64,000 nucleotides of DNA from Synechococcus sp. UW69 (GTDB taxonomy: Bacteria; Cyanobacteriota; Cyanobacteriia; PCC-6307; Cyanobiaceae): NCBI RefSeq assembly GCF_900474185.1, contig NZ_UCNW01000004.1, positions 230,907 through 294,906 of the forward strand, in the 5' to 3' direction. Below the pieces are notes generated by a model. That model did not search any database. It was not told where the DNA came from and was given only the letters and a program-made list of their open reading frames with translations. Position 1 is the first letter of the stretch, and every line of letters starts with the position of its first letter. Shown piece by piece: positions 1 to 8,575 of this stretch. The translations under genes were made by a program, and so were the position numbers.

Positions 1-818
1 AGCTGGAAAGCCTGTACAAGGCGGCCCAAGGCGAAGCGGAAGCAGCCTTTGGCAACCCTGGGCTCTACATGGAGAAATTCATCGACCGGCCCCGCCACGT
101 GGAAGTGCAGGTGCTGGCCGACCGCCACGGCAATGTGGTGCACCTGGGAGAACGCGACTGTTCGATTCAGCGTCGTCACCAGAAACTGCTGGAGGAGGCC
201 CCCAGCCCGGCCCTGGATCCAGAACTGCGGCTGCGCATGGGTGAAGCCGCCGTTGCTGCTGCCCGCAGCATTCATTACGAGGGCGCTGGAACGGTGGAAT
301 TCCTGCTGGATCGCAGTGGGGGCTTCTACTTCATGGAGATGAACACCCGCATCCAAGTGGAGCATCCGGTGACCGAAATGGTCACGGGTGTTGATCTGAT
401 TGCCGAGCAGTTGCGCATCGCCGGTGGCGAACCCATCAGCGTGCGCCAGGAAGAGATCCAGCTCACCGGCCATGCGATCGAATGCCGGATCAACGCGGAG
501 GATGCACGCCATAACTTCCGCCCCGCCCCTGGACGAATCACAGGATGGCTGCCCCCCGGGGGACCAGGCGTGCGCGTCGACAGCCACGTTTATACCGGCT
601 ACGACATCCCGCCCTTCTACGACTCCTTGATTGGCAAGCTGATCGTCTGGGGCAAAGACCGCGATCACGCCATGACCCGGATGAAACGGGCCCTAAACGA
701 ATGTGCCGTCACCGGAATCCCGACAACGGTGGAATTTCATCTCGAAATGCTGGATCGGCCTGAATTCATCAACGGCGACATCCACACCAAGTTCGTCGAG
801 CAGGAGATGCTTCCCTGA
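1..818 (+). CDS. accC: Biotin carboxylase subunit of acetyl-CoA carboxylase (3' part)
   Basis: Carries out ATP-dependent carboxylation of biotin on the carrier protein, the first half-reaction of acetyl-CoA carboxylase in fatty acid synthesis; cytosolic. The reading frame is open from the first complete codon at base 3 and ends at TGA 816-818, so about 271 C-terminal residues of a roughly 450-residue protein are present. Diagnostic stretches are [60 protein letters not shown] (catalytic Glu, Asn and Arg of the ATP-grasp fold) and [12 protein letters not shown] of the C-terminal biotin-carboxylase domain. The 5' end lies outside the window. A YggT-family gene is convergent two bases downstream. 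Identification is secure. Confidence 0.97.
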   Translation, partial: LESLYKAAQGEAEAAFGNPGLYMEKFIDRPRHVEVQVLADRHGNVVHLGERDCSIQRRHQKLLEEAPSPALDPELRLRMGEAAVAAARSIHYEGAGTVEFLLDRSGGFYFMEMNTRIQVEHPVTEMVTGVDLIAEQLRIAGGEPISVRQEEIQLTGHAIECRINAEDARHNFRPAPGRITGWLPPGGPGVRVDSHVYTGYDIPPFYDSLIGKLIVWGKDRDHAMTRMKRALNECAVTGIPTTVEFHLEMLDRPEFINGDIHTKFVEQEMLP

Positions 819-820
819 AC

Positions 821-1168
821 TCAGGCTGCCGCCTGAGCGTGCATCAGAATTTGGGACAGAAGCCCCTGCTGACCAACGAGCAACTCACGCACGAGGCTGA
901 TCAATCCAACCCAGATCACGGGGGTGACATCGACCCCACCAATCGGGGAGATCACGCGGCGGCTAACCGCCAGAACAGGCTCCGTCGGCCAGGCCACCAC
1001 GGGCCAAGCGCCTTGGTTCAGGTCCACCTGGGGGTACCAAGTGAGCACGATGCGAAGCAGGAACGCCAGGGTCCAGGCTGCTAACAGCAGACCAAGGAGA
1101 AGATGAACAACTGGCAGGACCTGCAGCAGCAGCGGCGTCACAAAGCTCAAAGCAAATCGCCCCGTCAT
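821..1168 (-). CDS. YggT-family integral membrane protein
   Basis: A 115-residue protein of the YggT family, small membrane proteins linked in cyanobacteria and plastids (Ycf19/CCB3-like) to thylakoid membrane organisation or cytochrome b6f maturation; the exact role here is unknown. Two hydrophobic stretches are seen (about residues 10-42 and 77-105), with the family pattern LLRIVLTWYPQVDL after the first and PISPIGG-like VISPIGGVDVTP before the second. The ATG at 1168 was chosen because it gives the usual family length and begins just before the first membrane segment; the frame stays open upstream but would run across psbX. Divergent from psbX, convergent with accC. Confidence 0.85.
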   Translation of the reverse strand: MTGRFALSFVTPLLLQVLPVVHLLLGLLLAAWTLAFLLRIVLTWYPQVDLNQGAWPVVAWPTEPVLAVSRRVISPIGGVDVTPVIWVGLISLVRELLVGQQGLLSQILMHAQAAA

Positions 1169-1230
1169 CGTAGAAAGCCGACATCGCTCCTTAGGATCAG
1201 CGCGGCTTTGATGCAGACAGCAGCAACCCC

Positions 1231-1353
1231 ATGACCCCCTCCCTCTCCAACTTCCTGAGCAGCCTCGTTTGGGGAGGTGTGATCGTTGTTGTTCCCGCCA
1301 CCATCGCGCTGATCCTGCTGAGCCAGACCGACCGTCTCGACCGCAAGCTCTGA
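1231..1353 (+). CDS. psbX: Photosystem II reaction centre protein PsbX
   Basis: A 40-residue single-pass subunit of photosystem II in the thylakoid membrane, near the Qb site and cytochrome b559. The translation begins [15 protein letters not shown], continues with one hydrophobic helix ([15 protein letters not shown]) and ends [10 protein letters not shown], which is the standard PsbX layout and length. The start is an ATG 62 bases from the divergent YggT-family start, so the short intergenic stretch must hold promoters for both. It lies just upstream of ycf66, a typical cyanobacterial neighbourhood. Short, but the sequence is characteristic. Confidence 0.92.
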   Translation: MTPSLSNFLSSLVWGGVIVVVPATIALILLSQTDRLDRKL

Positions 1354-1402
1354 CCTGCCCCTGGCGCCCCTCGTAGACTGAGCCCCTAGCGGGATCAGAG
1401 TT

Positions 1403-2317
1403 TTGGTTAACGCCAGTCTCAACTGGGCCAGCATCGTCGGCATCGTGTTGGCCGTCGGCGGAGCTCTGCTCTATTTCATGCGGACGTTCAAACCAGCCCT
1501 GGCTCGGGACTACGACGTCTTCTTCGCAGCGATTGGACTGCTTTGCGGAGGCATCCTCTTTTTCCAGGGATGGCGTCTTGACCCGATTTTGCAGTTCGGC
1601 CAATTCCTCTTAGCGGGTACAACCGTTTTCTTCGCTTACGAAAGCGTGCGCTTGCGCGGAGTCGCCACCGAGCAAGCGCGGCGTTCCGCCTATTTCGATG
1701 ACGAGCCCGCCCCTGATCGTGGCGATGGTCCTGGTGGACTGCGCGGGGGCTGGGATGACGGCTACGACCGTTTCGATGAACCCCAGCCGGTGCGGCGGCG
1801 TTTCTCCGGCCGCGGCGACGACCCTGAAGAGCGACCTGAAGAGGAGTTCTACAGACCGCGCCGCACCAGCCGCGCCGCGATCCCTGAAGAGGCAGCCAGC
1901 CGTCGCTCCATGGGTCGCATCCCAACGGATTCCGGCTGGGAACAAGACAGTGAACGCTCCCGCCGCATGGCCCGCTTCCGGGCCGGAGAAGCCCGTGATG
2001 AGCAACGCCCCGATTTCGGATCCAGACGATCGGAGCGGGACGATCAACGCCGCGGCAGCCGTCCTACGGGCCGCTCTGAACGTCCTGCCGGCGAACCCGC
2101 CCCTTCCGGCGCTGAGGATGCCGCCTTCAGTCCCAGCCGCAGCGCATCACTGAACCGGGGACGTCCCGGAGCCAACCCGGTTGCGACAACAGAGTCGAGG
2201 CGTTCTGCTGAACCGCCGCTGGCCTCGAACCGCCCGACCAGTAGCCGTCAACCCCCCCGCAGCTCAAGGCCGTCTTCCGGCAGCCCTCGGGACAACAGCT
2301 CCCGCTTTGACGACTGA
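1403..2317 (+). CDS. ycf66: Ycf66 family protein with long low-complexity tail
   Basis: 304 residues from a TTG start (VNASLNWASIVG follows). The N-terminal ~90 residues match the cyanobacterial/plastid Ycf66 family: three short hydrophobic segments (about residues 8-25, 40-55, 62-80), the family signature MRTFKPALARDYDVFFAAIG, and YESVRLRG at the end of the third. Function is unknown; proposed to be thylakoid-associated. From about residue 95 to the end the protein is a hydrophilic tail very rich in Arg, Ser, Pro, Asp and Glu, without visible domains and probably disordered. Five bases separate its stop from the next lipoprotein gene, suggesting co-transcription. Confidence 0.88.
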   Translation: MVNASLNWASIVGIVLAVGGALLYFMRTFKPALARDYDVFFAAIGLLCGGILFFQGWRLDPILQFGQFLLAGTTVFFAYESVRLRGVATEQARRSAYFDDEPAPDRGDGPGGLRGGWDDGYDRFDEPQPVRRRFSGRGDDPEERPEEEFYRPRRTSRAAIPEEAASRRSMGRIPTDSGWEQDSERSRRMARFRAGEARDEQRPDFGSRRSERDDQRRGSRPTGRSERPAGEPAPSGAEDAAFSPSRSASLNRGRPGANPVATTESRRSAEPPLASNRPTSSRQPPRSSRPSSGSPRDNSSRFDD

Positions 2318-2322
2318 GCCAC

Positions 2323-2853
2323 TTGCGTCGCCCGCTGCTCCTTCTCCTGGCCAGCCTGGCGCTGATGGGCTGCAACGGTCGCCAAGAACGGGCCGGTGGA
2401 GCCCTGTTCGGCAGCAGTCAGCAGGCACCCGCCCTGAGTGGCAGTGGTGAATGGTTGGCGGTCGTGAGCGATCGCCGCGGCAGACCCACGGTGCAGCTGC
2501 GCCGCCTCAGCGACGGATCCGTGGTGTCGGTTCCGCAGCTGAGCCGTCATCAGCCCCACAGCTCCCCCTCCCTCAGCTGGAACGGTCGCTACCTGGCCGT
2601 CATCACCCAGCGTGGTCGCCGCAGACTCGCGGTGGTGACCGACCGCCTGAATGGACGAATGCATCCCCTGCCGCTGCCGGGGGGACGGGACCCGGTGCTG
2701 CTCAGCCTCGCGCCAGATGCACAGCAAATCGCCCTCCAGGTGACAGATCAGGGCCGGTGGCGCGTGGAACTGCTGGATCTGAGTGAAGTACTCGAACCAG
2801 ACCGTCCACCGGGCCAGAGCCTCTCCACGCCAACACTGTCGTCAGAGCCATGA
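2323..2853 (+). CDS. Small lipoprotein with TolB-like repeats (copy 1)
   Basis: 176 residues from a TTG start. It opens with RRPLLLLLASLALMGC, a lipoprotein signal peptide with Cys at about residue 17, so it is probably membrane-anchored on the periplasmic side. The body contains repeats of the type GEWLAVVSDRRGRPTVQLR, GRYLAVITQRGRRRLAVV and PDAQQIALQVTDQGRWRVELL, which resemble blades of TolB/WD-like beta-propellers, but there are too few for a full propeller. Overlaps the next gene by four bases (ATGA), and that gene encodes a paralogue, so the pair is a tandem duplication in one operon. Specific function unknown. Confidence 0.72.
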   Translation: MRRPLLLLLASLALMGCNGRQERAGGALFGSSQQAPALSGSGEWLAVVSDRRGRPTVQLRRLSDGSVVSVPQLSRHQPHSSPSLSWNGRYLAVITQRGRRRLAVVTDRLNGRMHPLPLPGGRDPVLLSLAPDAQQIALQVTDQGRWRVELLDLSEVLEPDRPPGQSLSTPTLSSEP

Positions 2854-3326
2854 TCCGCGTTGCTCTGATCTGCAGCCTGGTGCTGATGACGGGCTGCAGC
2901 AGTCCCAGACCCACACCCCGGCCCGATCTCAACGGCTTGCTGCGCCAGTCGATGAACAGCCGCCGGGATCCATCCCTGGGGGGACGCTGGTTAGCCAGCC
3001 TTGGCCAACGCAATGGGCGGGAACGGGTCGAACTGATCGACCTTCGCAACCGCAGCCCTGTCCCGCTGCCAGGCCTCAACCGTGCAGACGCCCAACCCAT
3101 CAGCGTCAGCGTCAGTGCGGATGGGCAGCGCTTGGCCGTCGTCCAGCAACGCGATGGCCGCACGGAACTGGTGCTCTATCGCCGCAACGTGGGCGCAACA
3201 CAACGGCTGCCTCTGGATCCACCGGGCGTGCCCCGCAGTGTCAGCCTTGACGGAGCAGGCCGGCGTCTGGCGGTGCAGGTGAGCCGAAACGGACGCTGGG
3301 ATGTGGATCTGATTCGTCTGCCCTGA
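2850..3326 (+). CDS. Small lipoprotein with TolB-like repeats (copy 2)
   Basis: 158 residues starting at the ATG that overlaps the preceding stop. The signal peptide MIRVALICSLVLMTGC has a clear lipobox (MTGC). The same three-repeat plan as the upstream copy is visible: GGRWLASLGQRNGRERVELI, ADGQRLAVVQQRDGRTELVL, GAGRRLAVQVSRNGRWDVDL, ending close to the stop. The two proteins share architecture more than sequence, suggesting an old duplication. The stop adjoins that of the convergent hli gene (3326/3327), with no room for a conventional terminator between them. Function unknown; both may bind a common partner or assemble to complete a propeller. Confidence 0.72.
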   Translation: MIRVALICSLVLMTGCSSPRPTPRPDLNGLLRQSMNSRRDPSLGGRWLASLGQRNGRERVELIDLRNRSPVPLPGLNRADAQPISVSVSADGQRLAVVQQRDGRTELVLYRRNVGATQRLPLDPPGVPRSVSLDGAGRRLAVQVSRNGRWDVDLIRLP

Positions 3327-3527
3327 TCAGGGCAGCAACCCCGCCCAGTGCAGAAAGGTGTCGCGGCTGAGGGCCTCGATCAAGAGCACCGCGACAAAAC
3401 CGACCATGGCGAAACGGCCGTTCACGCGCTCGGCATATCCACTCCAACCGAATGCCGGTACGTCGTTGGTGGTGGCGGACGTCTCCGGAACAGACGTGGA
3501 ATCAGGCGTCTCGCTTGTGGAGGTCAT
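3327..3527 (-). CDS. hli: High-light-inducible chlorophyll-binding protein
   Basis: 66-residue one-helix protein of the chlorophyll a/b-binding superfamily, located in the thylakoid membrane, where Hli proteins bind chlorophyll and carotenoid and protect photosystem assembly under excess light. The chlorophyll-binding motif is seen as YAERVNGRFAMVGFVAVLLI (Glu, Asn, Arg ligands), followed by a short tail. The N-terminal ~25 residues are Ser/Thr-rich and hydrophilic. It is the last gene of a minus-strand set: HIT protein, ABC exporter, hli, with nine bases between the exporter stop and this start. Confidence 0.93.
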   Translation of the reverse strand: MTSTSETPDSTSVPETSATTNDVPAFGWSGYAERVNGRFAMVGFVAVLLIEALSRDTFLHWAGLLP

Positions 3528-3536
3528 CCGGCCGGT

Positions 3537-5513
3537 TCAGGAACGTTCGAAGTCATAGCTGGTCGCCGGGATCAGCCGCCAGTCGCGATCTCCACTCAAC
3601 TCGAGAACGGTGTCATGGAACTCCTTCAAGGTCGGCCGGTGACCAACGCTGATGAAAGCCACCTCGCGTTCGCGCAGCAGCGCATAAAGACGGGATTCAG
3701 TGTCGACATCCAAGGCACTGGTGGCTTCATCAAGCACCACGACCTTGGGGGAATTCAGCAACAACCTGGCAAACGCCAGCCGCTGCTGTTCTCCCAAAGA
3801 GAGCAACCGCGGCCAGTCCTGCTTGATATCGAGGTCGGGGTAACGCTGCAGCAATTTCGCGAGCATCACCTGATCCAGAACGGCCCGCAGCTGTTCATCG
3901 CTGAAACGAGCCTGATCCAATGGGTAACAGAGCTGTTCGCGGAGCGATCCCAGAGCCATATAAGGCTTCTGCGGAATGAACAGAAGGTCCCCCTGCCCTG
4001 GGGAATACACAGTGCCTGTCGGCGATCCCCATAACCCACTCACAACCCGCAGCAATGAGGTCTTGCCACAGCCAGAGGGCCCGACCACAAGCAAGCCTTC
4101 AGAGGTGTCGAGCGAAAAGCTGAGATCGCGCACCAGCACGTTGTCGGTCCGCGGTGTTTTGACCGTGACCCCTTGAAGCGCCAAACGGTCGGACGGCACA
4201 ATCCGCGGAGCGAAATCACTCCACTCCTCACGATCCAGGTTCGAGATATTCGACTGGAAACCTTCCAGCCGGTTAATTGATGCCGAGAATCGGGCCAGCG
4301 CTTCGATGTTGTAGACAATGAAGAAGAGCGATCCCTCAACCAGGTTGTAAGCAACATTCGCCTGAGCGAAGCCGCCGTAATCCATCTCACCGGCCAGAAT
4401 CGGCGCAGCAAGAATCAGATAAGGGATGAAATTACTGGCGTAGATGCTGGAACGCTGCAGCACACGCAGCAACACCTCCCAGACGATCAGTAGATTGAAG
4501 TTCTCAACAACAGTGGCCAAGCGACGCGTCACCTCCTTGGCTTCCTGCTGTTCACCTGCATAGAAAGCAATCGATTCGGCGTTATCCCTTACCCGAACAA
4601 GGCCATAGCGGTAATCCGCTTCGAAACGCAACTGAAAATTGTTCAGACGCACCAGCTTGCGACCGGCAACAATCATCAAGACCGAAATAGCAGCGGCGTA
4701 GGCCAACAGAGCGAAAGTCAAGCCCTCACTCACCGAATAAAGGATGAGGATATTGAGAGAAAAGGTGAGAATCGAATCAAAGATATTGAGTGCGAAGCCA
4801 AGGGCTTGAGCCGTGAAATCACGAACATCCTCTGAAATGCGCTGATCAGGGTTATCAACGTTGGTGGCCGCCTCATCGTTGGGGTTGAGGACGTAATACG
4901 CCCGATCCCGGAGGTAGTCGTCCACCAAACTCAGCGACAACCATTCCCGCCAGAACAGACCCAGCTTCTGGGTGAAATAAAACTGCAGACTGCGAATCGG
5001 CAGGGCAACCGCAAAACAGGCGCCATAAACCCAGAGATTGCGGTAGGACGCATCCCCGTCCTTGGAGATCAACGCATTGGTGAGATCCCTAGCGATGAAT
5101 GTGATGCCGGCATTGATGCCGTTCACACTCAACAGCATCAGGATGATCAAACCGAGAAACAGCCAAGGCAGCCAGCGGCGGTGCCGCAGCTGGCCCCGCA
5201 CGGAGGCGAACACCACAGCCCCCAGCACGAACAGGGCACTGATGCCCGTCCCCCATCCACGGGACCAGAGCATGGCCAGGGAGGACTGGACGCCACCGAG
5301 GTACTGACCGGTCAACTGCGGCAGCAGCCAGGACAGCCCATTCATCAGCCCGGTGACCAGGAACAGCACGATCCCGGCCACACAGAACAGCAGGCTCACC
5401 AGAAGTCCGATGAACTGCCAACCGTTGTCTTCGGTGTATGGAAAGAAGTAGGGCTGCGAAAGTCGACGCAGCTTGGCGGCCTGATCCCGCAGGTTCTGAA
5501 GCTGGTGGGTCAT
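3537..5513 (-). CDS. ABC transporter of the SbmA/BacA-ABCD type (fused permease and ATPase)
   Basis: 658-residue half-transporter: N-terminal membrane domain (about residues 30-420, several hydrophobic helices) fused to an ATPase domain (about 440-650). ATPase motifs seen: Walker A GPSGCGKTS at about 478, signature LSLGEQQR at 571, Walker B VVVLDE at 591 followed by ATSALD, and H-loop SVGHR. The membrane region, with NPDQRISEDVRDFT and REWLSLSLVDDYL, is typical of the SbmA/BacA and peroxisomal ABCD family, which moves peptides, cobalamin or acyl compounds; the substrate here cannot be told. Lies between HIT and hli genes on the same strand, 55 and 9 bases away. Confidence 0.88.
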   Translation of the reverse strand: MTHQLQNLRDQAAKLRRLSQPYFFPYTEDNGWQFIGLLVSLLFCVAGIVLFLVTGLMNGLSWLLPQLTGQYLGGVQSSLAMLWSRGWGTGISALFVLGAVVFASVRGQLRHRRWLPWLFLGLIILMLLSVNGINAGITFIARDLTNALISKDGDASYRNLWVYGACFAVALPIRSLQFYFTQKLGLFWREWLSLSLVDDYLRDRAYYVLNPNDEAATNVDNPDQRISEDVRDFTAQALGFALNIFDSILTFSLNILILYSVSEGLTFALLAYAAAISVLMIVAGRKLVRLNNFQLRFEADYRYGLVRVRDNAESIAFYAGEQQEAKEVTRRLATVVENFNLLIVWEVLLRVLQRSSIYASNFIPYLILAAPILAGEMDYGGFAQANVAYNLVEGSLFFIVYNIEALARFSASINRLEGFQSNISNLDREEWSDFAPRIVPSDRLALQGVTVKTPRTDNVLVRDLSFSLDTSEGLLVVGPSGCGKTSLLRVVSGLWGSPTGTVYSPGQGDLLFIPQKPYMALGSLREQLCYPLDQARFSDEQLRAVLDQVMLAKLLQRYPDLDIKQDWPRLLSLGEQQRLAFARLLLNSPKVVVLDEATSALDVDTESRLYALLREREVAFISVGHRPTLKEFHDTVLELSGDRDWRLIPATSYDFERS

Positions 5514-5568
5514 GCCACTGCTGAACTGTGCTCAGTCTGGCGGCCATTGCGCTGCTTCGCCGTCAGCA

Positions 5569-5910
5569 TCAGCCGGGGGGCCAGGCCAGAGAACGCCCAC
5601 CGATCACATGCACATGAAGGTGAAACACCGTCTGGCCAGCACCGGCACCGCTGTTGATCACCGTGCGGAAGTCGTCCAGCCCCTCCTGTTTGGCGACCCG
5701 AGCAGCGACCAGCAGCAGATGGCCCAGCAGGGGAGCATCCTCTGCAGCACCGGAGCGCAGGCTCTCGATCGGCTTGCGGGGAATCACCAGCACATGAACC
5801 GGTGCCTGGGGGGCGACATCCCGAAAGGCCAGGCACTGCTCATCGCTATAGACCTCATCGCACGGAATCTCGCCGCGAAGGATCTTGCCGAAGATCGTGT
5901 CGTCTGCCAT
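5569..5910 (-). CDS. HIT family nucleotide hydrolase (HINT type)
   Basis: 113-residue cytosolic protein of the histidine-triad superfamily, HINT branch, which hydrolyses purine nucleoside phosphoramidates. It begins MADDTIFGKILRGEIPCDEV, as HINT proteins do, and carries the catalytic triad motif HLHVHVIGGR near residues 97-106. The ATG at 5910 was chosen over upstream in-frame codons because it reproduces the conserved N terminus and normal length. It is divergent from comM (75 bases between starts) and is followed on its own strand by the ABC exporter gene. Confidence 0.93.
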   Translation of the reverse strand: MADDTIFGKILRGEIPCDEVYSDEQCLAFRDVAPQAPVHVLVIPRKPIESLRSGAAEDAPLLGHLLLVAARVAKQEGLDDFRTVINSGAGAGQTVFHLHVHVIGGRSLAWPPG

Positions 5911-5985
5911 GGGCCTTGAGAACGAAGGAACAGCCATACCGGTGTGACAGCAAGGGCATGAATCTCCTGCGTCACCCACTTCAGA

Positions 5986-7533
5986 ATGCTGGCACGTTGT
6001 CTCAGTGCATCACTACAAGGTCTGGAGGCCAGGCCTGTGGTGGTGGAAGTGGATCTCGCCCCAGGCCTGCCGGGCGTCCAGCTGGTGGGCCTGCCAGACA
6101 AGGCCATTCAGGAGTCGCGGGAGCGCGTCCGCTCCGCCCTGCGCAACAGCGGCTTCCGCGGCCCCCTGGTTCGCGTGGTGATCAACCTTGCTCCGGCCGA
6201 TCTACGCAAGGAAGGCCCCTCCTTTGATCTCCCGATTGCCTTGGCACTGTTGGTGGCCAGCGGGCAGCTCGCCCGCCCTCAGCTGGACGGCCTCTGGTGT
6301 GCTGGCGAATTGGGTCTCGACGGCAGCCTCAGGCCCTGTCGCGGAGTGATCGCCCTCGCCGACCAGGCCCATCAGCAGCAGGCCCGAGCCCTGGTGATCC
6401 CTCCCGCCAATGCCAGCGAAGCCAGCTTGATTGAGGGGCTGCCAATCCACACCGCGCCCAACCTGCGGGAGCTGGTTCTGCAACTCAAAGGAGAGCAACC
6501 CTGGCCCGTCATCGGTTGCAGCGGCTCCCGAGCATCAGGCCGCATCAATAGCCCGGAGCCCTCGCCATCCATTGAGACAAGCCTGGCTTCACGCGGCTTG
6601 GCCCTTTCCGCTGCAGGCGGCCACCATCTCCTGCTGGTGGGTCCCCCCGGCTGCGGCAAGACCCGCCTGGCCCATCACTTGCCACACCTGCTGCCGCCCC
6701 TGAGCCGGAAGGAAGCGCTCACCATCACACGCATCCATTCGATCGCCGGACATCTCCATGACATCGATCATCTGCAGCAGCAACGCCCCTTTCGATCGCC
6801 CCATCACAGTTGCTCCGCAGCCGCCTTGCTGGGGGGAGGACGCTCGCCCCGTCCCGGCGAACTCAGCCTGGCCCACGGTGGTGTGCTCTTTCTCGATGAG
6901 CTAGCGGAATTTCCGCGAACAGTGCTGGATCAGTTGCGGCAGCCCCTGGAGGAAGGCGCCGTACAGATCAGCCGCTCCCAGCACAGCACTGTCTTCCCCG
7001 CCTTGATCACCTTGGTGGCAGCCACCAATCCCTGCCCCTGCGGATGGCATGGCGATCGCGACCATGGCTGTCGCTGCAGCATCAGCCAGCGCCAGCGGTA
7101 CTGGCAGCGGCTCTCAGGCCCGCTTCTGGATCGGCTCGACCTACAACTGCGGCTCGAACGGCGCTCCGCCAAGGAGATGGCGAACGTGCTGAATCCTCAC
7201 GGCGCAACGACAGCCTCCGAGTCCTGGTGCAGCCCAGCACGGATTCAACGGGCCCGCCAGCGGATGCAGAGCCGCAATCCCGCCGGCTGCCGCAATGGCC
7301 GACTGTCGGCAAAAGCGCTGCGGCAGAGCGGAGCAATCGAGACTGCGGCGCTGGATCTATGGGAACAATTGATCCAACAACGCGGCCTGAGCACCCGCAG
7401 CAGTCTTCAGCTGTTGCGGGTGGCACGGACCATTGCTGATCTGAACGATCAGTCATCTGTTAACCGCAATGCCGTGGCGGAAGCGAGCTGCTACCGCTGC
7501 ACCGATCTGCTGAGGGGACCTGAACCTCAGTAG
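5986..7533 (+). CDS. comM: ComM/YifB family AAA+ ATPase (Mg-chelatase-like)
   Basis: 515 residues. The N-terminal ~165 residues form the ChlI-like/Lon-S5-type fold of YifB proteins (MLARCLSASLQGLEARPV, GLPDKAIQESRERVRSAL). An AAA+ domain follows with Walker A GPPGCGKT at about 219, Walker B GVLFLDEL near 300 and an arginine-rich C-terminal lid. ComM proteins are hexameric helicases that promote branch migration during natural transformation; whether that role holds here is inference. The linker before the ATPase is degenerate compared with the usual consensus. Its stop overlaps by a few bases the stop of a convergent 49-codon gene. Confidence 0.93.
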   Translation: MLARCLSASLQGLEARPVVVEVDLAPGLPGVQLVGLPDKAIQESRERVRSALRNSGFRGPLVRVVINLAPADLRKEGPSFDLPIALALLVASGQLARPQLDGLWCAGELGLDGSLRPCRGVIALADQAHQQQARALVIPPANASEASLIEGLPIHTAPNLRELVLQLKGEQPWPVIGCSGSRASGRINSPEPSPSIETSLASRGLALSAAGGHHLLLVGPPGCGKTRLAHHLPHLLPPLSRKEALTITRIHSIAGHLHDIDHLQQQRPFRSPHHSCSAAALLGGGRSPRPGELSLAHGGVLFLDELAEFPRTVLDQLRQPLEEGAVQISRSQHSTVFPALITLVAATNPCPCGWHGDRDHGCRCSISQRQRYWQRLSGPLLDRLDLQLRLERRSAKEMANVLNPHGATTASESWCSPARIQRARQRMQSRNPAGCRNGRLSAKALRQSGAIETAALDLWEQLIQQRGLSTRSSLQLLRVARTIADLNDQSSVNRNAVAEASCYRCTDLLRGPEPQ

Positions 7534-7676
7534 TTGCGCGCCCGCTTGTCCGGTGTATCCCGGTAGGGCTGGGTGCCGATCGGCGGGGGCTGGAGATGGC
7601 GGTCGTTGAGCGACCCCAGCGCATGGGTCATCGCTTCACCAAACCACTCGAACCATTGCACAACTGTGGTTTTCAT
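7527..7676 (-). CDS. Small conserved-looking hypothetical protein (49 aa)
   Basis: An ATG at 7676 opens a 49-codon frame ending at 7527, overlapping the end of comM tail to tail. The translation starts MKTTVVQWFEWFGEAMTHAL and ends PYRDTPDKRARNY. It has an amphipathic aromatic N-terminal half and a Pro-rich, charged C-terminal half, with no signal peptide or clear membrane segment. I believe similar short proteins occur in marine picocyanobacteria but cannot confirm homology here. Support: a plausible start, protein-like composition, and otherwise empty DNA between comM and the DUF3747 gene. Function unknown. Confidence 0.55.
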   Translation of the reverse strand: MKTTVVQWFEWFGEAMTHALGSLNDRHLQPPPIGTQPYRDTPDKRARNY

Positions 7677-7760
7677 CACGGCCTCCTGGGTCTTCCTTCA
7701 GTGTGAGTTCACTGACAGGTCTCGACAACAGGTGTTTTGACCGGTTTTACCCCTCTCAGC

Positions 7761-8324
7761 TCAGGGAGTCGGTGCACTGTCTCGATAGACGTAGAGATGG
7801 CCCAGGCTTTTCTTGCCGTAGGCCCGTCGCTTCAGGGTCCACCCCGGCTCAAACTTCAGCTGAACAAAGCCACTGGCGGCCCCGCCGGCCCGGGCGACGA
7901 GCAGGGTCGGTTGGGAGGGATTCCGGGTCGGTGTCGCCAGCAACTCAATATCACTGCCGCTGTTCACCACGCTGAGCCGATAACGGGTGCCAAGGTCATC
8001 ACCACCGATGCGCAGGGAATAGCCGTTGCCGTCGATGTAACGGTTGCAGACCCCGGTGAAATCAAACTTGGACAGCAGGGGATCCACCATCGCCGGCGAG
8101 CCAGCACCCACCGCAAAACACGGGCGTTTCGTGGTCCGCTGTTCGTAGATGTTCAACTGCGAGCGTTGCCCCTGGCCGATGGGAGCCGACACCAGAACAA
8201 AGTTGCTCATCTCCACGGGCACCGCCGTGAACAGAGAGCCCTGGGCCAAGGCCACTGGTACCGAGGTCGCTGCGAGAGCTAGGCCAGCAGCAGCCACGGT
8301 TCGAAAGCGTGCCATCACGTCCAT
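7761..8324 (-). CDS. Exported DUF3747-family protein
   Basis: 187 residues with an N-terminal Sec signal peptide (MARFRTVAAAGLALAATSVP, cleavage after ALAQ). The mature part matches the cyanobacterial DUF3747 family: SPAMVDPLLSKFDFTGVCNR, IDGNGYSLRIGGDDLGTRYR, and a C-terminal PGWTLKRRAYGKKSLGHLY. In larger cyanobacteria this domain is found in secreted proteins, sometimes with S-layer-homology domains; here it stands alone. Two Cys residues (in RPCF and GVCNR) could form a disulfide. An internal ATG at residue 4 is an equally good start. Role unknown, expected periplasmic or surface location. Confidence 0.82.
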   Translation of the reverse strand: MDVMARFRTVAAAGLALAATSVPVALAQGSLFTAVPVEMSNFVLVSAPIGQGQRSQLNIYEQRTTKRPCFAVGAGSPAMVDPLLSKFDFTGVCNRYIDGNGYSLRIGGDDLGTRYRLSVVNSGSDIELLATPTRNPSQPTLLVARAGGAASGFVQLKFEPGWTLKRRAYGKKSLGHLYVYRDSAPTP

Positions 8325-8374
8325 GGAGGAACTGAGCGGATCGTAAAAGTGATGCCTGAATCGGTCGCCCCCGA

Positions 8375-8566
8375 TCAGGCCGGTTTATTGAGGCGTATGG
8401 CGACCAGAAGGGTGCCAACGGTTGCGGGGGCCGCAAGGGCCAAGATCCAACTGGTGGCTTTGACCCCGAGGTCGGGATCGCCATAGGCCAGTTCGAAGAC
8501 ACAACCTGTGCTGGCAATGCCAAGAACACAGGCAAGGGCCAGGAAAACGCCGGCCAAGGGTTTCAT
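8375..8566 (-). CDS. Small two-helix membrane protein (hypothetical)
   Basis: 63 residues beginning MKPLAGVFLALACVLGIAST and ending AIRLNKPA. There are two hydrophobic segments (about residues 5-25 and 38-58) separated by a short polar loop with ELAYGDPDLG, so it is an integral membrane hairpin or an exported protein with one anchor. It starts about 10 bases after the def stop on the same strand; another in-frame ATG two codons upstream (8572) is possible. Probably co-transcribed with def. No family name is recognised. Confidence 0.62.
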   Translation of the reverse strand: MKPLAGVFLALACVLGIASTGCVFELAYGDPDLGVKATSWILALAAPATVGTLLVAIRLNKPA

Positions 8567-8575
8567 TGGCATGGC

